In this document: one piece after another, positions 21,879-32,463 of the stretch
Layout: each line of letters opens with the position of its first letter
Numbering within the stretch: position 1 is the first letter of the stretch
Assembly: GCF_000744705.1 (NCBI RefSeq)
Contig: NZ_JQML01000001.1
Coordinates: 9,186,017 to 9,250,016, forward strand
Origin: Streptacidiphilus albus JL83
GTDB taxonomy: Bacteria > Actinomycetota > Actinomycetes > Streptomycetales > Streptomycetaceae
Reading direction: 5' to 3'
DNA length: 64,000 nucleotides
Notes under the pieces: model-generated
Told to the model about the DNA's origin: nothing
Databases searched by the model: none
The model's input: the letters and a program-made list of their open reading frames with translations, nothing else
Translations under genes and position numbers: made by a program

Positions 21879-23015
21879 TCAGTTCCCTTGGGTTCGGTTG
21901 TAGCGGGGGCTTCCGGCGTGCCACTCCTTGTTGCCGCCGAGCCAGGCCCACAGCGCCCCGAGGTAGCGGGTCAGGACCGGGTCCCCGGCCAGGCTGAGGA
22001 CGGCCGCGGAGGCCTCGTAGGAGCGCACGAGTTCGTCGTGGATGTCGGCGGAGCGCCGGATCGCCTGCTCCAGGGAGCAGCCGTCCTCGGCCATGAGCAC
22101 CGTGGGCAGGTTGTACTCCAGCCCCTGGGCGCCGCCCTCCTTGTGCATCGAGTAGACGTCGTTGAGCAGCACTGATGCGAGGGCGGCCTGGAGCGTGGCG
22201 TTGCGGACGTCGCGGCGTCCGTAGACCTCGGCGGGTACCTCGTACCCGCCGACGGAGTCGACCAGCGTCATGCACGGCAGGAAGCTGTTCATCTGACGGT
22301 TGGCCAGGTACTCCCAGACCGGTGGCGGGGTGCCGTCGATGCGCCATCCGGCCTCGGCGTCCATGCCGAGGAACAGACCGGCCAGCTCCTGCCTGAGCCG
22401 GTTGATCTGCGCTCCGCCCGCGTACTCCGCCAGCTGCTCGACGGACCGGTGCAGGGCGTGCCACACCGGTTGCTCGCGAAGGGCGCGTCGGTACTGCTCC
22501 CGGTAGCGGAGCGGCATCCGGGCCGGGTCGATCGCCGACTGGGAGAGCATCAGCTCGGGGCCCAGCCGCTGGGGCCGGCCGCCGGTGGCGGCCGTGTCGC
22601 AGAAGTAGTCGTCGACGGCGAACTCCGCCGCCATGCACCGGCCTGCGGCCAGCAGTCGGTCGGGGTCGTCGGTGTCGGGGTGGGTCAGCATCAGCAGCCG
22701 GCCGAAGTCCGCCCTGCGGAACTCCTCGATCCGGCCCTCGTAGATGCCCATCTGCTCGGCCCACTGGACCAGGCGTTCGTTGACCTCCTCGCCGAGCGCG
22801 GGGTCGTCGCGCAGGGCCGGCGGGCAGTAGAGCTCGGGCACGGCGCCCGCGCCGCGGGGCGTCGCCGCCGCTGCGGGCGTTGCCGTCCCCGGGGCGGCGG
22901 GGTCGGCCCGGGGACGCCGCAGGTCGGCGATCCGGGCCGCCGAGGTGCCGAGCCCGGTGGGGCCGGTCGGCAGCCGCCGCGCTGCTCGGGCGGCGGGTGG
23001 TCGTGGATCCGGCAT
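21879..23015 (-). CDS. 2-methylisoborneol synthase (class I terpene cyclase, encapsulin cargo)
   Basis: 378 residues. Residues 1 to about 58 are Pro/Ala-rich and look disordered. The cyclase domain follows, with the Asp-rich metal site VDDYFCD (D135, D136) and the NSE triad NDVYSMHKE (N285, S289, E293). It cyclises 2-methyl-GPP to 2-methylisoborneol, the earthy-musty odour. An AGGAGG ribosome site precedes ATG 23015. In family 2B encapsulin systems the disordered N-terminus of this enzyme is reported to direct loading into the shell; the shell gene here lies 29 bp upstream. Confidence 0.95.
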   Translation of the reverse strand: MPDPRPPAARAARRLPTGPTGLGTSAARIADLRRPRADPAAPGTATPAAAATPRGAGAVPELYCPPALRDDPALGEEVNERLVQWAEQMGIYEGRIEEFRRADFGRLLMLTHPDTDDPDRLLAAGRCMAAEFAVDDYFCDTAATGGRPQRLGPELMLSQSAIDPARMPLRYREQYRRALREQPVWHALHRSVEQLAEYAGGAQINRLRQELAGLFLGMDAEAGWRIDGTPPPVWEYLANRQMNSFLPCMTLVDSVGGYEVPAEVYGRRDVRNATLQAALASVLLNDVYSMHKEGGAQGLEYNLPTVLMAEDGCSLEQAIRRSADIHDELVRSYEASAAVLSLAGDPVLTRYLGALWAWLGGNKEWHAGSPRYNRTQGN

Positions 23016-23044
23016 CGGGTCCTCCTGTCCTGGGGCGGTGGCGG

Positions 23045-24457
<1,413 letters not shown>

Positions 24458-25111
24458 CGGTGATCTCCGTCAGCGCATGGGGAAGCCGGGCACGACTGCC
24501 CGAAGGAGGGTGGACGAGAATGCTCCCGCTGCGAATCGCCGCAGGGAGACGAGGTACGGGGTACCGGAGGAGGAGGGATTCTCGGCGGTGGTCCATGCCG
24601 ATCCGGTGGCTCGGGAGGTGTTCCCGATCAACGTGAGCAGACGCTAGCAAGGTCGAACACCGGCGAATGTCCGTGCGACATGAATGCGCCAATTGTGTGC
24701 GCCGGCGGCACCGCCCGTCCCATGGTCGAAATGCCTGCTCAGAGTGGAAGTTGGTCGGCGGCAGCCCCGCGCGGGCTCGCATCGCCGCTGCCCGGGTGCC
24801 GGGATCGCAATGTGGCTCAAGGCCGTGCCATGGTGCGGACGCCTGCTTGACCGCAGGGGCATCCCGTCATGGCTCCACCGCAGCACGTCCGCCGCACGGG
24901 GAGTGGTGACGGTCGGTCACTTCCAGCCGCAGGCAGGGGATCACGGCGTCGGGCCGGCAGCTTTCCAGATCTTCGGGAACGGGTAATTTTCCTTGTCGGT
25001 GTGCAGTCAAGAAGCCTCGAATGGCTGTAGGGTTCCCCTGCCCTGGTACGCCGAGGCCGAGCGTTGTGCGGTGTGGCCCCGGCTGCCCATCTTGCAAAGG
25101 AGCCCTCACAT
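24458..25111. other. Divergent intergenic region, encapsulin operon to G1 peptidase
   Basis: About 650 bp. No protein family was recognised in any frame. It should contain the promoters of both divergent units; the AT-richer stretches near 24640-24720 and 24980-25010 are the likeliest places. Confidence 0.4.
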
Positions 25112-25912
25112 ATGGTCAGGCAATGGTCTATAGCTGTGGCGGGGCTGGCGCTGGGTTCGCTGGCGCTCGCCGGGCCGGCGACGACGGCCGGCACGACGCA
25201 CCATGCTGCTGCGCCGACAGCGAAGTCCCGCGCGTTCTCGCCCGGCGGCCTGTTCGAGCCGGCCCCGGGAACCCACCCCAGCGCCGTCGACGGCCGCGTC
25301 ATCAACTACTCGAACAACTGGTCCGGGTACGCGGTCACGGGCAGCACCTTCACCACGGCGACGGCGAGTTGGGTGCAGAACGCGATCACCTGCACCAGCG
25401 GTGACGGCGAGACGGACATGTCCCCGTGGGTCGGTATCGACGGCTTCAGCTCCAGCACCGTGGAACAGACCGGAAGCTCCGGTGACTGCGACGGATCCAC
25501 GCCCGACTACTACGCCTGGTACGAGATGTACCCGGCGAACGTGATCATCATCAACAAGACGGTCAAGCCCGGTGACGAGTTCACCGGCACCGTGACCCAC
25601 ACCTCGGGCACCAAGTACACCCTGGTGCTGAAGGACCTCACTCAGGGCTGGACCAACTCCGTCACCAAGTCGCTCTCGGCCGACGACTCCTCGGCCGAGG
25701 CCGTGATGGAGATGGCGGCCAACAACCTGACCAAGTTCGGCACGGACCCCTTCACCTCGTTCACGGTGGACGGCAAGGCCGTCGGTTCCTACACCGGCTC
25801 CCCCTACACCATCGAGCAGATGGAGATCGAGAACGGCAGCACGCTCTGCGACTCGACCTCCAGCCTCGCCAACAACGAGAACTTCACCACCACGTGGCTG
25901 AACGCCTGCTGA
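25112..25912 (+). CDS. Secreted G1-family (eqolisin) glutamic endopeptidase
   Basis: 266 residues. Signal peptide (1 to about 28), short propeptide, then the eqolisin fold: NNWSGYAV (about 68-75), SWVQ with the candidate catalytic Gln89, PWVGIDG, WYEMYP, and a SAEAVME stretch where the catalytic Glu (E196 or E200) should lie. The family motif usually reads AEWIxE; the Trp is replaced by Ala here. Eqolisins are acid-active, pepstatin-insensitive peptidases, found in fungi and in acid-tolerant actinomycetes. AAAGGAG lies 9 nt before ATG 25112. A perfect hairpin follows. Single gene. Confidence 0.88.
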   Translation: MVRQWSIAVAGLALGSLALAGPATTAGTTHHAAAPTAKSRAFSPGGLFEPAPGTHPSAVDGRVINYSNNWSGYAVTGSTFTTATASWVQNAITCTSGDGETDMSPWVGIDGFSSSTVEQTGSSGDCDGSTPDYYAWYEMYPANVIIINKTVKPGDEFTGTVTHTSGTKYTLVLKDLTQGWTNSVTKSLSADDSSAEAVMEMAANNLTKFGTDPFTSFTVDGKAVGSYTGSPYTIEQMEIENGSTLCDSTSSLANNENFTTTWLNAC

Positions 25913-25922
25913 TCCGCTGAAC

Positions 25923-25956
25923 GGGGTGCGCGGCAACGATCGTTGCCGCGCACCCC
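25923..25956. terminator. Bidirectional hairpin terminator
   Basis: A 34-bp perfect palindrome (16-bp arms 25923-25938 and 25941-25956) between the convergent peptidase and GH15 genes. Confidence 0.88.
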
Positions 25957-25959
25957 GCC

Positions 25960-27795
25960 TCAGCCGAGTGCCCGGTCGAGGTTGAAGGCGGCGCTGATCA
26001 GCGAGAGGTGGGTGAAGGCCTGCGGGAAGTTGCCGAGCTGCTCGCCGGTCGGGCCGATCTCCTCGGCGAACAGACCGAGGTGGTTCGCGTAGGTGAGCAT
26101 CTTCTCGAAGGCGAGCCGGGCCTCCTCCAGCCGGCCCGCGCGGGCCAGCGCCTCGACGTACCAGAAGGAGCAGATCGAGAAGGTTCCCTCCGGTCCGTGC
26201 AGGCCGTCGGAGCCGGCGGTCGGGTCGTAGCGGTAGACCAGCGAGTCGGAGACCAGGTCCGCGGTGAGGGCGTCCAGGGTGGAGAGCCACTTGGGGTCGG
26301 TGGGCGAGATGAACTTGGCCATCGGCATCATCAGCAGCGAGGCGTCCAGGACGTCGCCGTCCAGGGCCTGGACGAAGGCGCCCCGCTCGGCCGACCAGCC
26401 GCGGCTCATGATCTGCCGGTAGATCGCGTCACGGGACTGCCGCCAGCGGGGCAGGTCGGCCGGCAGGCCGCGGCGGTTCGCCATCCGCATCGCCCGCTCC
26501 AGTGCCACCCAGCACATCAGCCGCGAGTAGACGAGGTCCCTGCGGCCCGCGCGGGTCTCCCAGATTCCCTCGTCGGGCTGGTCCCAGTGGCCGCAGACCC
26601 AGTCCGCCATCGCGCCGACCTCGTCCCAGCGGGCGCTGCTGATCGGTTTCCCCCACTTGTCGTAGAGGTAGATCGAGTCGATCAGCGCTCCGTAGATGTC
26701 CAGCTGGAGCTGGCCGGTGGCGGCGTTGCCGACCCGGACCGGAGCCGAGCCGAGGTAGCCCTCCAGGTGCGGCAGCTCGTACTCGGGCAGGTCCCTGCGG
26801 CCGTCGATCCCGTACATGATCTGCAACGGGCTGGTCGCACCGGTGCCGCAGCTGAGGCCGCGCTCGCAGAGGAAGCCCATGAACGCCTCGGCCTCCGAGG
26901 TGAAGCCCAGGCGCATCATGGCGTAGACGCAGAAGGCGGCGTCTCGGACCCAGACGTACCGGTAGTCCCAGTTGCGCTCGCCGCCGATCTGCTCCGGCAG
27001 GCTGGTGGTCGGTGCGGCCACGATCGCCCCGGTCGGCGCGTAGGTGAGCAGCTTCAGCACCAGCGCGGAGCGGTGCACCATCTCCCGCCAGCGCCCGTGG
27101 TACTGCGATCCGGCCAGCCAGTGGCGCCAGAACCGGACGGTCGCCTCGGCCTGCTCCTGAGCCTCGGCGCGCAGGCACGACCGGGTCGGGACGTCGTCGT
27201 CGATCCGGTCGAGGGCGAACACGTTGGACTCGCCCTCGACGAGCTTGAAGTGCGACCACACGTCCAGGCCGTCGCTCTCCAGGGGGGCGGTGGAGGTCAG
27301 CGCCAGGGTCAGCGACGGGGAGCGGAACACCGCCGCATCGCCTTCGAGGCGCGTGGTGTGCGCCTCGGCTCCGTAGCCGAAGCGGGGGGCGACCCGCGCC
27401 CTGAACGGGAGCGTTCCGCGGACGCAGACCACCCGCCGGATCAGCCGGTGCCGGGCTGCCTCGCGCGACTCGTCGACCACCGGCATGAAGTCCTGGATCT
27501 CGGCCACTCCGTCCGCCGCGAAGAACCGCGTGATCAGCACGTTGGTGTCGGGGAAGTAGAACTGCCGGGTGCGCGTCGGGACCTCGGCGGCCAACTCGAA
27601 GGAGCCGCCCTTGTCGGCGTCGAGGATGGCCCCGAACACGCTGGGTGAGTCGAAGCGCGGACAGCAGTACCAGTCGATGGTGCCGTCCGTGCCGACCAGG
27701 GCGGTCGTCCGAAGATCGCCGATCAGGCCGTGCTCGGCGATCGGTGGGTAGCGGCCGCTGTCGGCCTGCTCGAAACCAGTCGTGTCGAACGCCAT
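25960..27795 (-). CDS. Glycoside hydrolase family 15 (trehalase/glucoamylase-like)
   Basis: 611 residues, cytoplasmic (no signal peptide). N-terminal beta domain of TREH_N type (about 15-215, PPIAEHGLIGDLRTTALVGTDGTIDWYCCPRFDSPSVFG), then the (alpha/alpha)6 barrel with ERNWDYRYVWVRDAAF, the catalytic-acid region RRDLPEYELPHLEGY, and the second acid in GPEGTFSICSFWYVEAL. In actinobacteria this subgroup includes trehalases that split trehalose to glucose; glucoamylase-like activity is also possible. It ends at a terminator shared with the G1 peptidase and is the last gene before the two-component system, with 140 bp between. Confidence 0.9.
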   Translation of the reverse strand: MAFDTTGFEQADSGRYPPIAEHGLIGDLRTTALVGTDGTIDWYCCPRFDSPSVFGAILDADKGGSFELAAEVPTRTRQFYFPDTNVLITRFFAADGVAEIQDFMPVVDESREAARHRLIRRVVCVRGTLPFRARVAPRFGYGAEAHTTRLEGDAAVFRSPSLTLALTSTAPLESDGLDVWSHFKLVEGESNVFALDRIDDDVPTRSCLRAEAQEQAEATVRFWRHWLAGSQYHGRWREMVHRSALVLKLLTYAPTGAIVAAPTTSLPEQIGGERNWDYRYVWVRDAAFCVYAMMRLGFTSEAEAFMGFLCERGLSCGTGATSPLQIMYGIDGRRDLPEYELPHLEGYLGSAPVRVGNAATGQLQLDIYGALIDSIYLYDKWGKPISSARWDEVGAMADWVCGHWDQPDEGIWETRAGRRDLVYSRLMCWVALERAMRMANRRGLPADLPRWRQSRDAIYRQIMSRGWSAERGAFVQALDGDVLDASLLMMPMAKFISPTDPKWLSTLDALTADLVSDSLVYRYDPTAGSDGLHGPEGTFSICSFWYVEALARAGRLEEARLAFEKMLTYANHLGLFAEEIGPTGEQLGNFPQAFTHLSLISAAFNLDRALG

Positions 27796-27937
27796 GCCGG
27801 CCTCCTGCCGCTGCGGCGCGGGTCCGGAGCAGGACCCCCGGAGAAGGACCTCCGCCTTTCATGCTAGATCGCCGGCCGGGACGGGGCTCCGGCGAAGCCG
27901 CGAGCGAGCCTCGACGCCTGTGCCCTCGGAAGGCGGA

Positions 27938-29368
27938 CTACCGATCCGCACGCAGCTGTACCGCGCCGATCCGCAGGCAGAAGCGGGCGCCGCCGCCGGC
28001 GGCCGCCTCGGCGGTGAGCGTGGCGTGGTGGGCCTGGGCGATCTGCTGGGCCATGGCCAGGCCCAGCCCCGATCCGGGAAGGGCCCGGGCCGTGGTGGCG
28101 CGGTAGAAACGGTCGAAGACATGGGGCAGGTCCTCGGGCGCGATGCCGGGGCCGTGGTCGCGGATGGTCAGCTCCAGCAAGGGCGGGGCCGTCCCGTCCC
28201 GGCGGACCAGGGACAGCTCCACCGGGCCGCCGGGCGGGCTGAACTTGGCCGCGTTGTCCAGCAGGTTGGCCAGCAGCCGGGACAGCCGCGCCGGGACTCC
28301 CTCGACCGCGCAGTCCGGCGCCAGCTCGGCGGTGAAGGTGATGGCGGGCCAGTGGTGCCGGGCCGAGTCCAGGCACTGCCGGGCCAGCAGGTCGAGCCGG
28401 ACCGTCTCCAGCAGCGGGGCGGGTTCCTCCTCACGGGCCAGCTCGATCAGATCGTTCACCAGTGAGGTGATCTCGCGGATCTGGCGCTGCAGGGCGGTGG
28501 ACGCGCGGATGAGCTGTTCCGGGGTCAGCCGGTCGGCGCGGGCCAGCAGTTCGGCGTTGGTGCGCAGCGCCGTCAGCGGGGTCCGCAGTTCGTGGGAGGC
28601 GTCGGCGACCAGCCGGCGGCGGGCCGTCACCGACTGCTCCAGCTCGCCGAGCATGGTGTTGAAGCTGGTGGCCAGGCGGGTGATCTCGTCCTCGCGGTGC
28701 TGCGCGGACGCGGGGAGCCGGACCCGCTGCTTCGGGTCGCGGGTGGCGGCGATGCGCTCGGCGGTCGCGGTGAGCCGGGCGACCGGGCGCAGGCCGGTCC
28801 GGGAGACCGCGTAGCCGAGGACCGCCGCCAGCAGTACGCCCAGCGCGCCGATGACGGACATCAGCTCCGCCGCCTGGGTGACGCCCTGCTGCACGGTGTC
28901 GGAGCGGACGGCGACCTGGACCGCCTTGCCCTCGCCGAAGGAGGTGGTGAGTATCCGGGCCGGATGGCCGTCGACGCTGATGTTGCTGTAGTAGCCGTTG
29001 CGCTCACCGGCTGCGACCGCGCGGGTGGCGTCGGTCACCGGGAGCAGGTAGGGGGCCGAGGGATCGTCGGACCGGTCGGCCGGGACGATCTGCGAGCAGG
29101 CGGGGGCGGCCAGGTAGACGCATTCGCCGGACACCGTGCCCGGAGCCGAGCCGTGGTTCAACTGCTGCACCACTGTGGCCTGCTGGCCCAGCTGCAGGTC
29201 CAACTGGTGCCCCAGCTCGTGCCGGACGACGACGAAGGCCGCGGCGGTGACGCCGATGGCGACCAGGGTGACGGCGAGGGTGCAGGCCAGGGCGAGCCGG
29301 GTGCGCAGGGTGCGGCGGGCGAACCGGCCGAACCGGCCGACGCCGAACCGGGTCGCGGGGGGAGTCAC
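27938..29368 (-). CDS. Sensor histidine kinase (HAMP, HisKA, HATPase)
   Basis: 476 residues. TM1 (about 23-47), an extracytoplasmic sensor of about 120 residues with two cysteines (C83, C91), TM2 (about 170-188), HAMP, HisKA with the phospho-acceptor in ASHELRTPL (His259), then HATPase with N-box NLLDNAAKFSPPGG, G1 DHGPGIAPEDLPHVFDRFYR and G2 GSGLGLAMAQQIA. GTG at 29368 overlaps the response-regulator stop by GTGA, so the two are translationally coupled; longer in-frame extension would overlap the regulator. Partner of the OmpR-type regulator. The signal is unknown, but envelope stress is plausible given the divergent MurG-like gene. Confidence 0.93.
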   Translation of the reverse strand: MTPPATRFGVGRFGRFARRTLRTRLALACTLAVTLVAIGVTAAAFVVVRHELGHQLDLQLGQQATVVQQLNHGSAPGTVSGECVYLAAPACSQIVPADRSDDPSAPYLLPVTDATRAVAAGERNGYYSNISVDGHPARILTTSFGEGKAVQVAVRSDTVQQGVTQAAELMSVIGALGVLLAAVLGYAVSRTGLRPVARLTATAERIAATRDPKQRVRLPASAQHREDEITRLATSFNTMLGELEQSVTARRRLVADASHELRTPLTALRTNAELLARADRLTPEQLIRASTALQRQIREITSLVNDLIELAREEEPAPLLETVRLDLLARQCLDSARHHWPAITFTAELAPDCAVEGVPARLSRLLANLLDNAAKFSPPGGPVELSLVRRDGTAPPLLELTIRDHGPGIAPEDLPHVFDRFYRATTARALPGSGLGLAMAQQIAQAHHATLTAEAAAGGGARFCLRIGAVQLRADR

Positions 29369-30051
29369 GCGCTGCTCAGTCGGTAGCCCACGCCATGGCT
29401 GGTGTGCAGGATCCGGGGCTCGCCGCCGGCCTCCAGCTTCCGCCGCAGGTAGCCGATGTAGACGGCGAGCGAGTTGGAGTCGGGGCCGAAGTCGCCGCTC
29501 CACACCCGCTCCAGGATCAGCTCCCTGGGCAGCACCTGGTCCGGGTGGCGCAGCAGCAGTTCGAGCAGCGCCGCCTCGGTGCGGGTGAACTCCAGTCGGC
29601 GGCCGGAGCGGTCGCCGGTCCTGGTCGCCGGGTCGAAGCGCAGGTCGCCGAGGGACAGCAGGGCGTCCGGCTCGGCCGGCGCCGAGCGGCGCAGCAGGGC
29701 GCGCAACCGCGCCAGCAGCTCGTCCAGGGCGAAGGGCTTCGTCAGGTAGTCGTCGGCCCCGGCGTCCAGCCCTTCCACCCGGTCGGTGACCGAGTCGCGG
29801 GCGGTGAGCACCAGGATGGGCACCCGGTCGCCCAGGTCGCGCAGCCGACGGCAGACCGCGAGGCCGTCCAGGGTGGGCATCATCACGTCCAGCACCAGGG
29901 CGTCGGGCTGCCAGCCGCCGACCTCGGCCAGGGCGGCGAGCCCGTCGGCGGCGGTGCGCACGGCGTAGCCCTCGACGGTGAGGCCGTCGGCGAGGGCGGC
30001 GCTCACCTCCGGGTCGTCGTCCACCACGAGGACGCGAGTAGCTGTTGGCAT
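29365..30051 (-). CDS. OmpR/PhoB-family response regulator
   Basis: 228 residues. Receiver domain with acidic pocket DDD (11-13), phospho-acceptor Asp55 (VLDVMMPTLDG), and the conserved Lys105 (DDYLTKPF); then a winged-helix Trans_reg_C domain (about 130-226, ending HTSHGVGYRLSS). First gene of the two-gene operon with the kinase. Directly in front of it, in the gap to the divergent MurG-like gene, lies a TCTTAG direct repeat of 11-bp period, the usual form of OmpR-family sites, suggesting autoregulation and control of the glycosyltransferase operon. Confidence 0.95.
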   Translation of the reverse strand: MPTATRVLVVDDDPEVSAALADGLTVEGYAVRTAADGLAALAEVGGWQPDALVLDVMMPTLDGLAVCRRLRDLGDRVPILVLTARDSVTDRVEGLDAGADDYLTKPFALDELLARLRALLRRSAPAEPDALLSLGDLRFDPATRTGDRSGRRLEFTRTEAALLELLLRHPDQVLPRELILERVWSGDFGPDSNSLAVYIGYLRRKLEAGGEPRILHTSHGVGYRLSSA

Positions 30052-30074
30052 GGGTCCATCGTGGCAAATGTCCG

Positions 30075-30091
30075 TCTTAGAACGTTCTTAG
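30075..30091. promoter_or_regulatory. Candidate response-regulator operator (TCTTAG direct repeat)
   Basis: TCTTAG-N5-TCTTAG, two 6-bp direct repeats one helical turn apart (starts 30075 and 30086), with an internal palindrome AGAACGTTCT. It sits between the divergent starts at 30051 and 30115. Direct repeats with 11-bp period are the standard binding pattern of OmpR-family regulators. Confidence 0.6.
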
Positions 30092-30114
30092 GGGGGTTCG
30101 CCACGCTGGCCGAC

Positions 30115-31311
30115 ATGCAGACAGCAGCGGAACACGACAGGCAGGAAGGGCCCCGGGGGCTCTCGGTGGTGATCGGGGCCGGGGGCACCGGCGGGCACAT
30201 CTACCCGGGTCTGGCCCTGGCCGAGGCACTGCGCCGACTCGAACCGAGAGCGGTGATCTCCTTCGTGGGGACCGAACGCGGCCTGGAGACCCGGCTGATC
30301 CCCGAAGCCGGCTACCGGCTGCACACCGTCGACATGATCCCCTTCGACCCGGCGCTAGGGCTGCGCCGCTTCCTGCTCCCGGCCGATCTGCTGCGCTCCG
30401 GGCTGCAGGTCCGTGAGCTGCTGCGCCGCCAGGGCGCACAGGTCGCGGTGGGCATGGGCGGCTACCCCAGCGCCCCGGTGATCCTCGGCGCCCGGCTCGC
30501 CCGGCTGCCCAGCGTCGTCCACGAGTCCAATGCCGTGCCCGGCCGGGCCAACCGCTTCGCCGCACGGCTCACCCCCCATGTCTGCCTGGCCTTCGACCGC
30601 ACCCGTGAGCACCTGCCCCGGGCCTCGGCGGCCGAGACCGTGGGGATGCCGCTGATGGGCGCGCTCGCCGGAATGGACCGGGCCGCGCTGCGGGTCGGGG
30701 CACGGAGGGCCCTGGGGATCGCACCGGGCGTCCGGCTGGTGCTGGTCAACGGCGGCAGCCTGGGAGCGGCGCGGCTCACCGGGGCGGCGCTCGGCCTGGC
30801 CGAGCGCTGGAGCGGACGCGAGGATGTCCGGCTGCTGGTCAAGACCGGTCCGGCCGCCCTGGACGGCGCCCGCGCCCGGCTGGCGTCCGGCGGCGGTGGC
30901 CGGGTCGCCACCGCGGTCCCGTACCTGGACCGGATGGACCTCGCCTACGCCGCCGCCGACCTGGTGGTCTGCCGGGCGGGCTCCGCCACCGTCGCCGAGC
31001 TGGCGACCCTGGGGGTCCCGGCCGTACTGGTGCCCTATCCGCACGCGCCCGGCGACCACCAGACCCACAACGCGCGGGTGCTCTCCGACGCGGGGGCGGC
31101 GCTGCTGCTGCCCGATGCCGGGACCACCGCCGACAGCCTGGCCGACCTGATCGAGCCGCTGCTGGGCGACCCGCTGCGGCTCGGGGCGATGGGGAGGGCC
31201 GCCGAGCCCGGCACCCACGCCCGGGCGGCCGAACTGCTGGCCAGGCGCGTCCTGCAGGTGGCCGGACGAAGCGTCAGCACAACCACGGAGACAGAGGAGT
31301 TGGCAGCATGA
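30115..31311 (+). CDS. MurG-like UDP-GlcNAc glycosyltransferase (GT28), extra copy
   Basis: 398 residues. Two Rossmann domains of the GT28 fold: GAGGTGGHIYPGLALAEAL near the start, GMGGYPSAPVI, HESNAVPGRANR, GGSLGA in the linker, and the donor-binding RAGSATVAELATLGVPAVLVPYPHAPGDHQ. MurG adds GlcNAc to lipid I to make lipid II on the cytoplasmic membrane face. The gene is not in a dcw division cluster but beside a two-component system and overlaps a LegB-like dehydratase gene by 4 bp (ATGA). It is therefore likely a second, inducible enzyme, or one that glycosylates a different lipid carrier. No clear ribosome site near ATG 30115. Confidence 0.88.
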   Translation: MQTAAEHDRQEGPRGLSVVIGAGGTGGHIYPGLALAEALRRLEPRAVISFVGTERGLETRLIPEAGYRLHTVDMIPFDPALGLRRFLLPADLLRSGLQVRELLRRQGAQVAVGMGGYPSAPVILGARLARLPSVVHESNAVPGRANRFAARLTPHVCLAFDRTREHLPRASAAETVGMPLMGALAGMDRAALRVGARRALGIAPGVRLVLVNGGSLGAARLTGAALGLAERWSGREDVRLLVKTGPAALDGARARLASGGGGRVATAVPYLDRMDLAYAAADLVVCRAGSATVAELATLGVPAVLVPYPHAPGDHQTHNARVLSDAGAALLLPDAGTTADSLADLIEPLLGDPLRLGAMGRAAEPGTHARAAELLARRVLQVAGRSVSTTTETEELAA

Positions 31312-32315
31312 GTGACATCCGACAGGGCCGGCAGGACTGGAGTGGGCGCCGGGTGCTGGTCACCGGTGCGGAGGGCTTCATCGGCAGCACCCTGGTCGAC
31401 CTGCTGGTGGCGCGGGGCGCGGAGGTCCGCGCGCTGGTCCACTACAAGCCCTATGCCGAGAAGGGGTTCCTGGCCGGCTACCTCGGCGGCGGGCAGGTCG
31501 AGATGGCGGCGGGCGACGTCCGCGACGCCGGACGCGTCCACGACGTGGTGGCCGACTGCGACACGGTGTTCCACCTGGCCGCCCTGATCGGCATCCCGTA
31601 CAGCTACCAGGCCCCCGAGGCCTATGTGCAGACCAATGTGACGGGCACTCAGAACGTGGCCGCCGCCTGTGTGCGGCACGGCGCACGGCTCGTCCACACC
31701 TCCACCAGCGAGGTCTACGGGACGGCGATCACCGCGCCGATCACCGAGCAGCACCCGCTGCAGCCGCAGTCGCCGTACTCCGCCTCGAAGATCGGCGCGG
31801 ACATGATGGCGCTGTCGTACCACCACGCGTTCGAGCTGCCGGTGACCGTGGTCAGGCCCTTCAACACCTACGGCCCCCGGCAGTCCGCCCGCGCCGTGAT
31901 CCCCACCATCCTCGCCCAACTGCACTCCGGCGCCCGGCAGATCAAACTCGGCTCGCTCACCCCGACGCGTGACTTCACCTTCGTCACCGACACCGCCGAA
32001 GGCTTCCTGGCGGCCGCCCGAGCGGACCGCACCCTCGGCGAGGTGATCAACCTGGGCACCGGCACCGAGGTCTCCGTCGGCGACCTCGCCCGGGCGCTGG
32101 TCACCGCCACCGGCGTGGACGCCGAGGTGGTCGTCGACCCCTCGCGGCTGCGCCCCGTCGGCAGCGAGGTGCAGCGGCTGCTCTCCGACAACAGCCGGGC
32201 CCGCGAGCTGGCCGGCTGGACGCCGGAGGTCGGCCTCGCCGAAGGGCTGCGCCGGACCTCCGACTGGGTGCGGGACAACCTGCGCCTGTTCGCCCCCGGC
32301 CGTTACCAGGTCTGA
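31308..32315 (+). CDS. NAD-dependent sugar-nucleotide 4,6-dehydratase/epimerase (LegB-like SDR)
   Basis: 335 residues. An extended SDR with NAD motif VLVTGAEGFIGSTLVDLL (about 16-33), HLAALIGIPYSYQAPE, the active-site TSTSEVYG and YSASK, and VRPFNTYGPRQSARAVIP and LGSLTPTRDFTFV. The whole sequence reads like LegB-type UDP-GlcNAc 4,6-dehydratases, which start legionaminic-acid and related deoxy-sugar pathways. ATGA overlap with the MurG-like gene indicates translational coupling. No aminotransferase or nonulosonate synthase is adjacent, so a full pathway is not shown here; it may instead modify the sugar donor of the coupled glycosyltransferase. Confidence 0.85.
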   Translation: MSDIRQGRQDWSGRRVLVTGAEGFIGSTLVDLLVARGAEVRALVHYKPYAEKGFLAGYLGGGQVEMAAGDVRDAGRVHDVVADCDTVFHLAALIGIPYSYQAPEAYVQTNVTGTQNVAAACVRHGARLVHTSTSEVYGTAITAPITEQHPLQPQSPYSASKIGADMMALSYHHAFELPVTVVRPFNTYGPRQSARAVIPTILAQLHSGARQIKLGSLTPTRDFTFVTDTAEGFLAAARADRTLGEVINLGTGTEVSVGDLARALVTATGVDAEVVVDPSRLRPVGSEVQRLLSDNSRARELAGWTPEVGLAEGLRRTSDWVRDNLRLFAPGRYQV

Positions 32316-32463
32316 ACCGGACTCCGACGCGGGACCGGGGTGCTTCCTGGCCCGTGCCGCCGTCCGGCGCGCCTCCGCCGGCCCTGCCCAGGTCAGGGGG
32401 TACCTTGCCGGTGTGCGGGGTGGCCCGCAGGGTCGTCATCGGGGGTATGTGAAGGAAAGGCGT

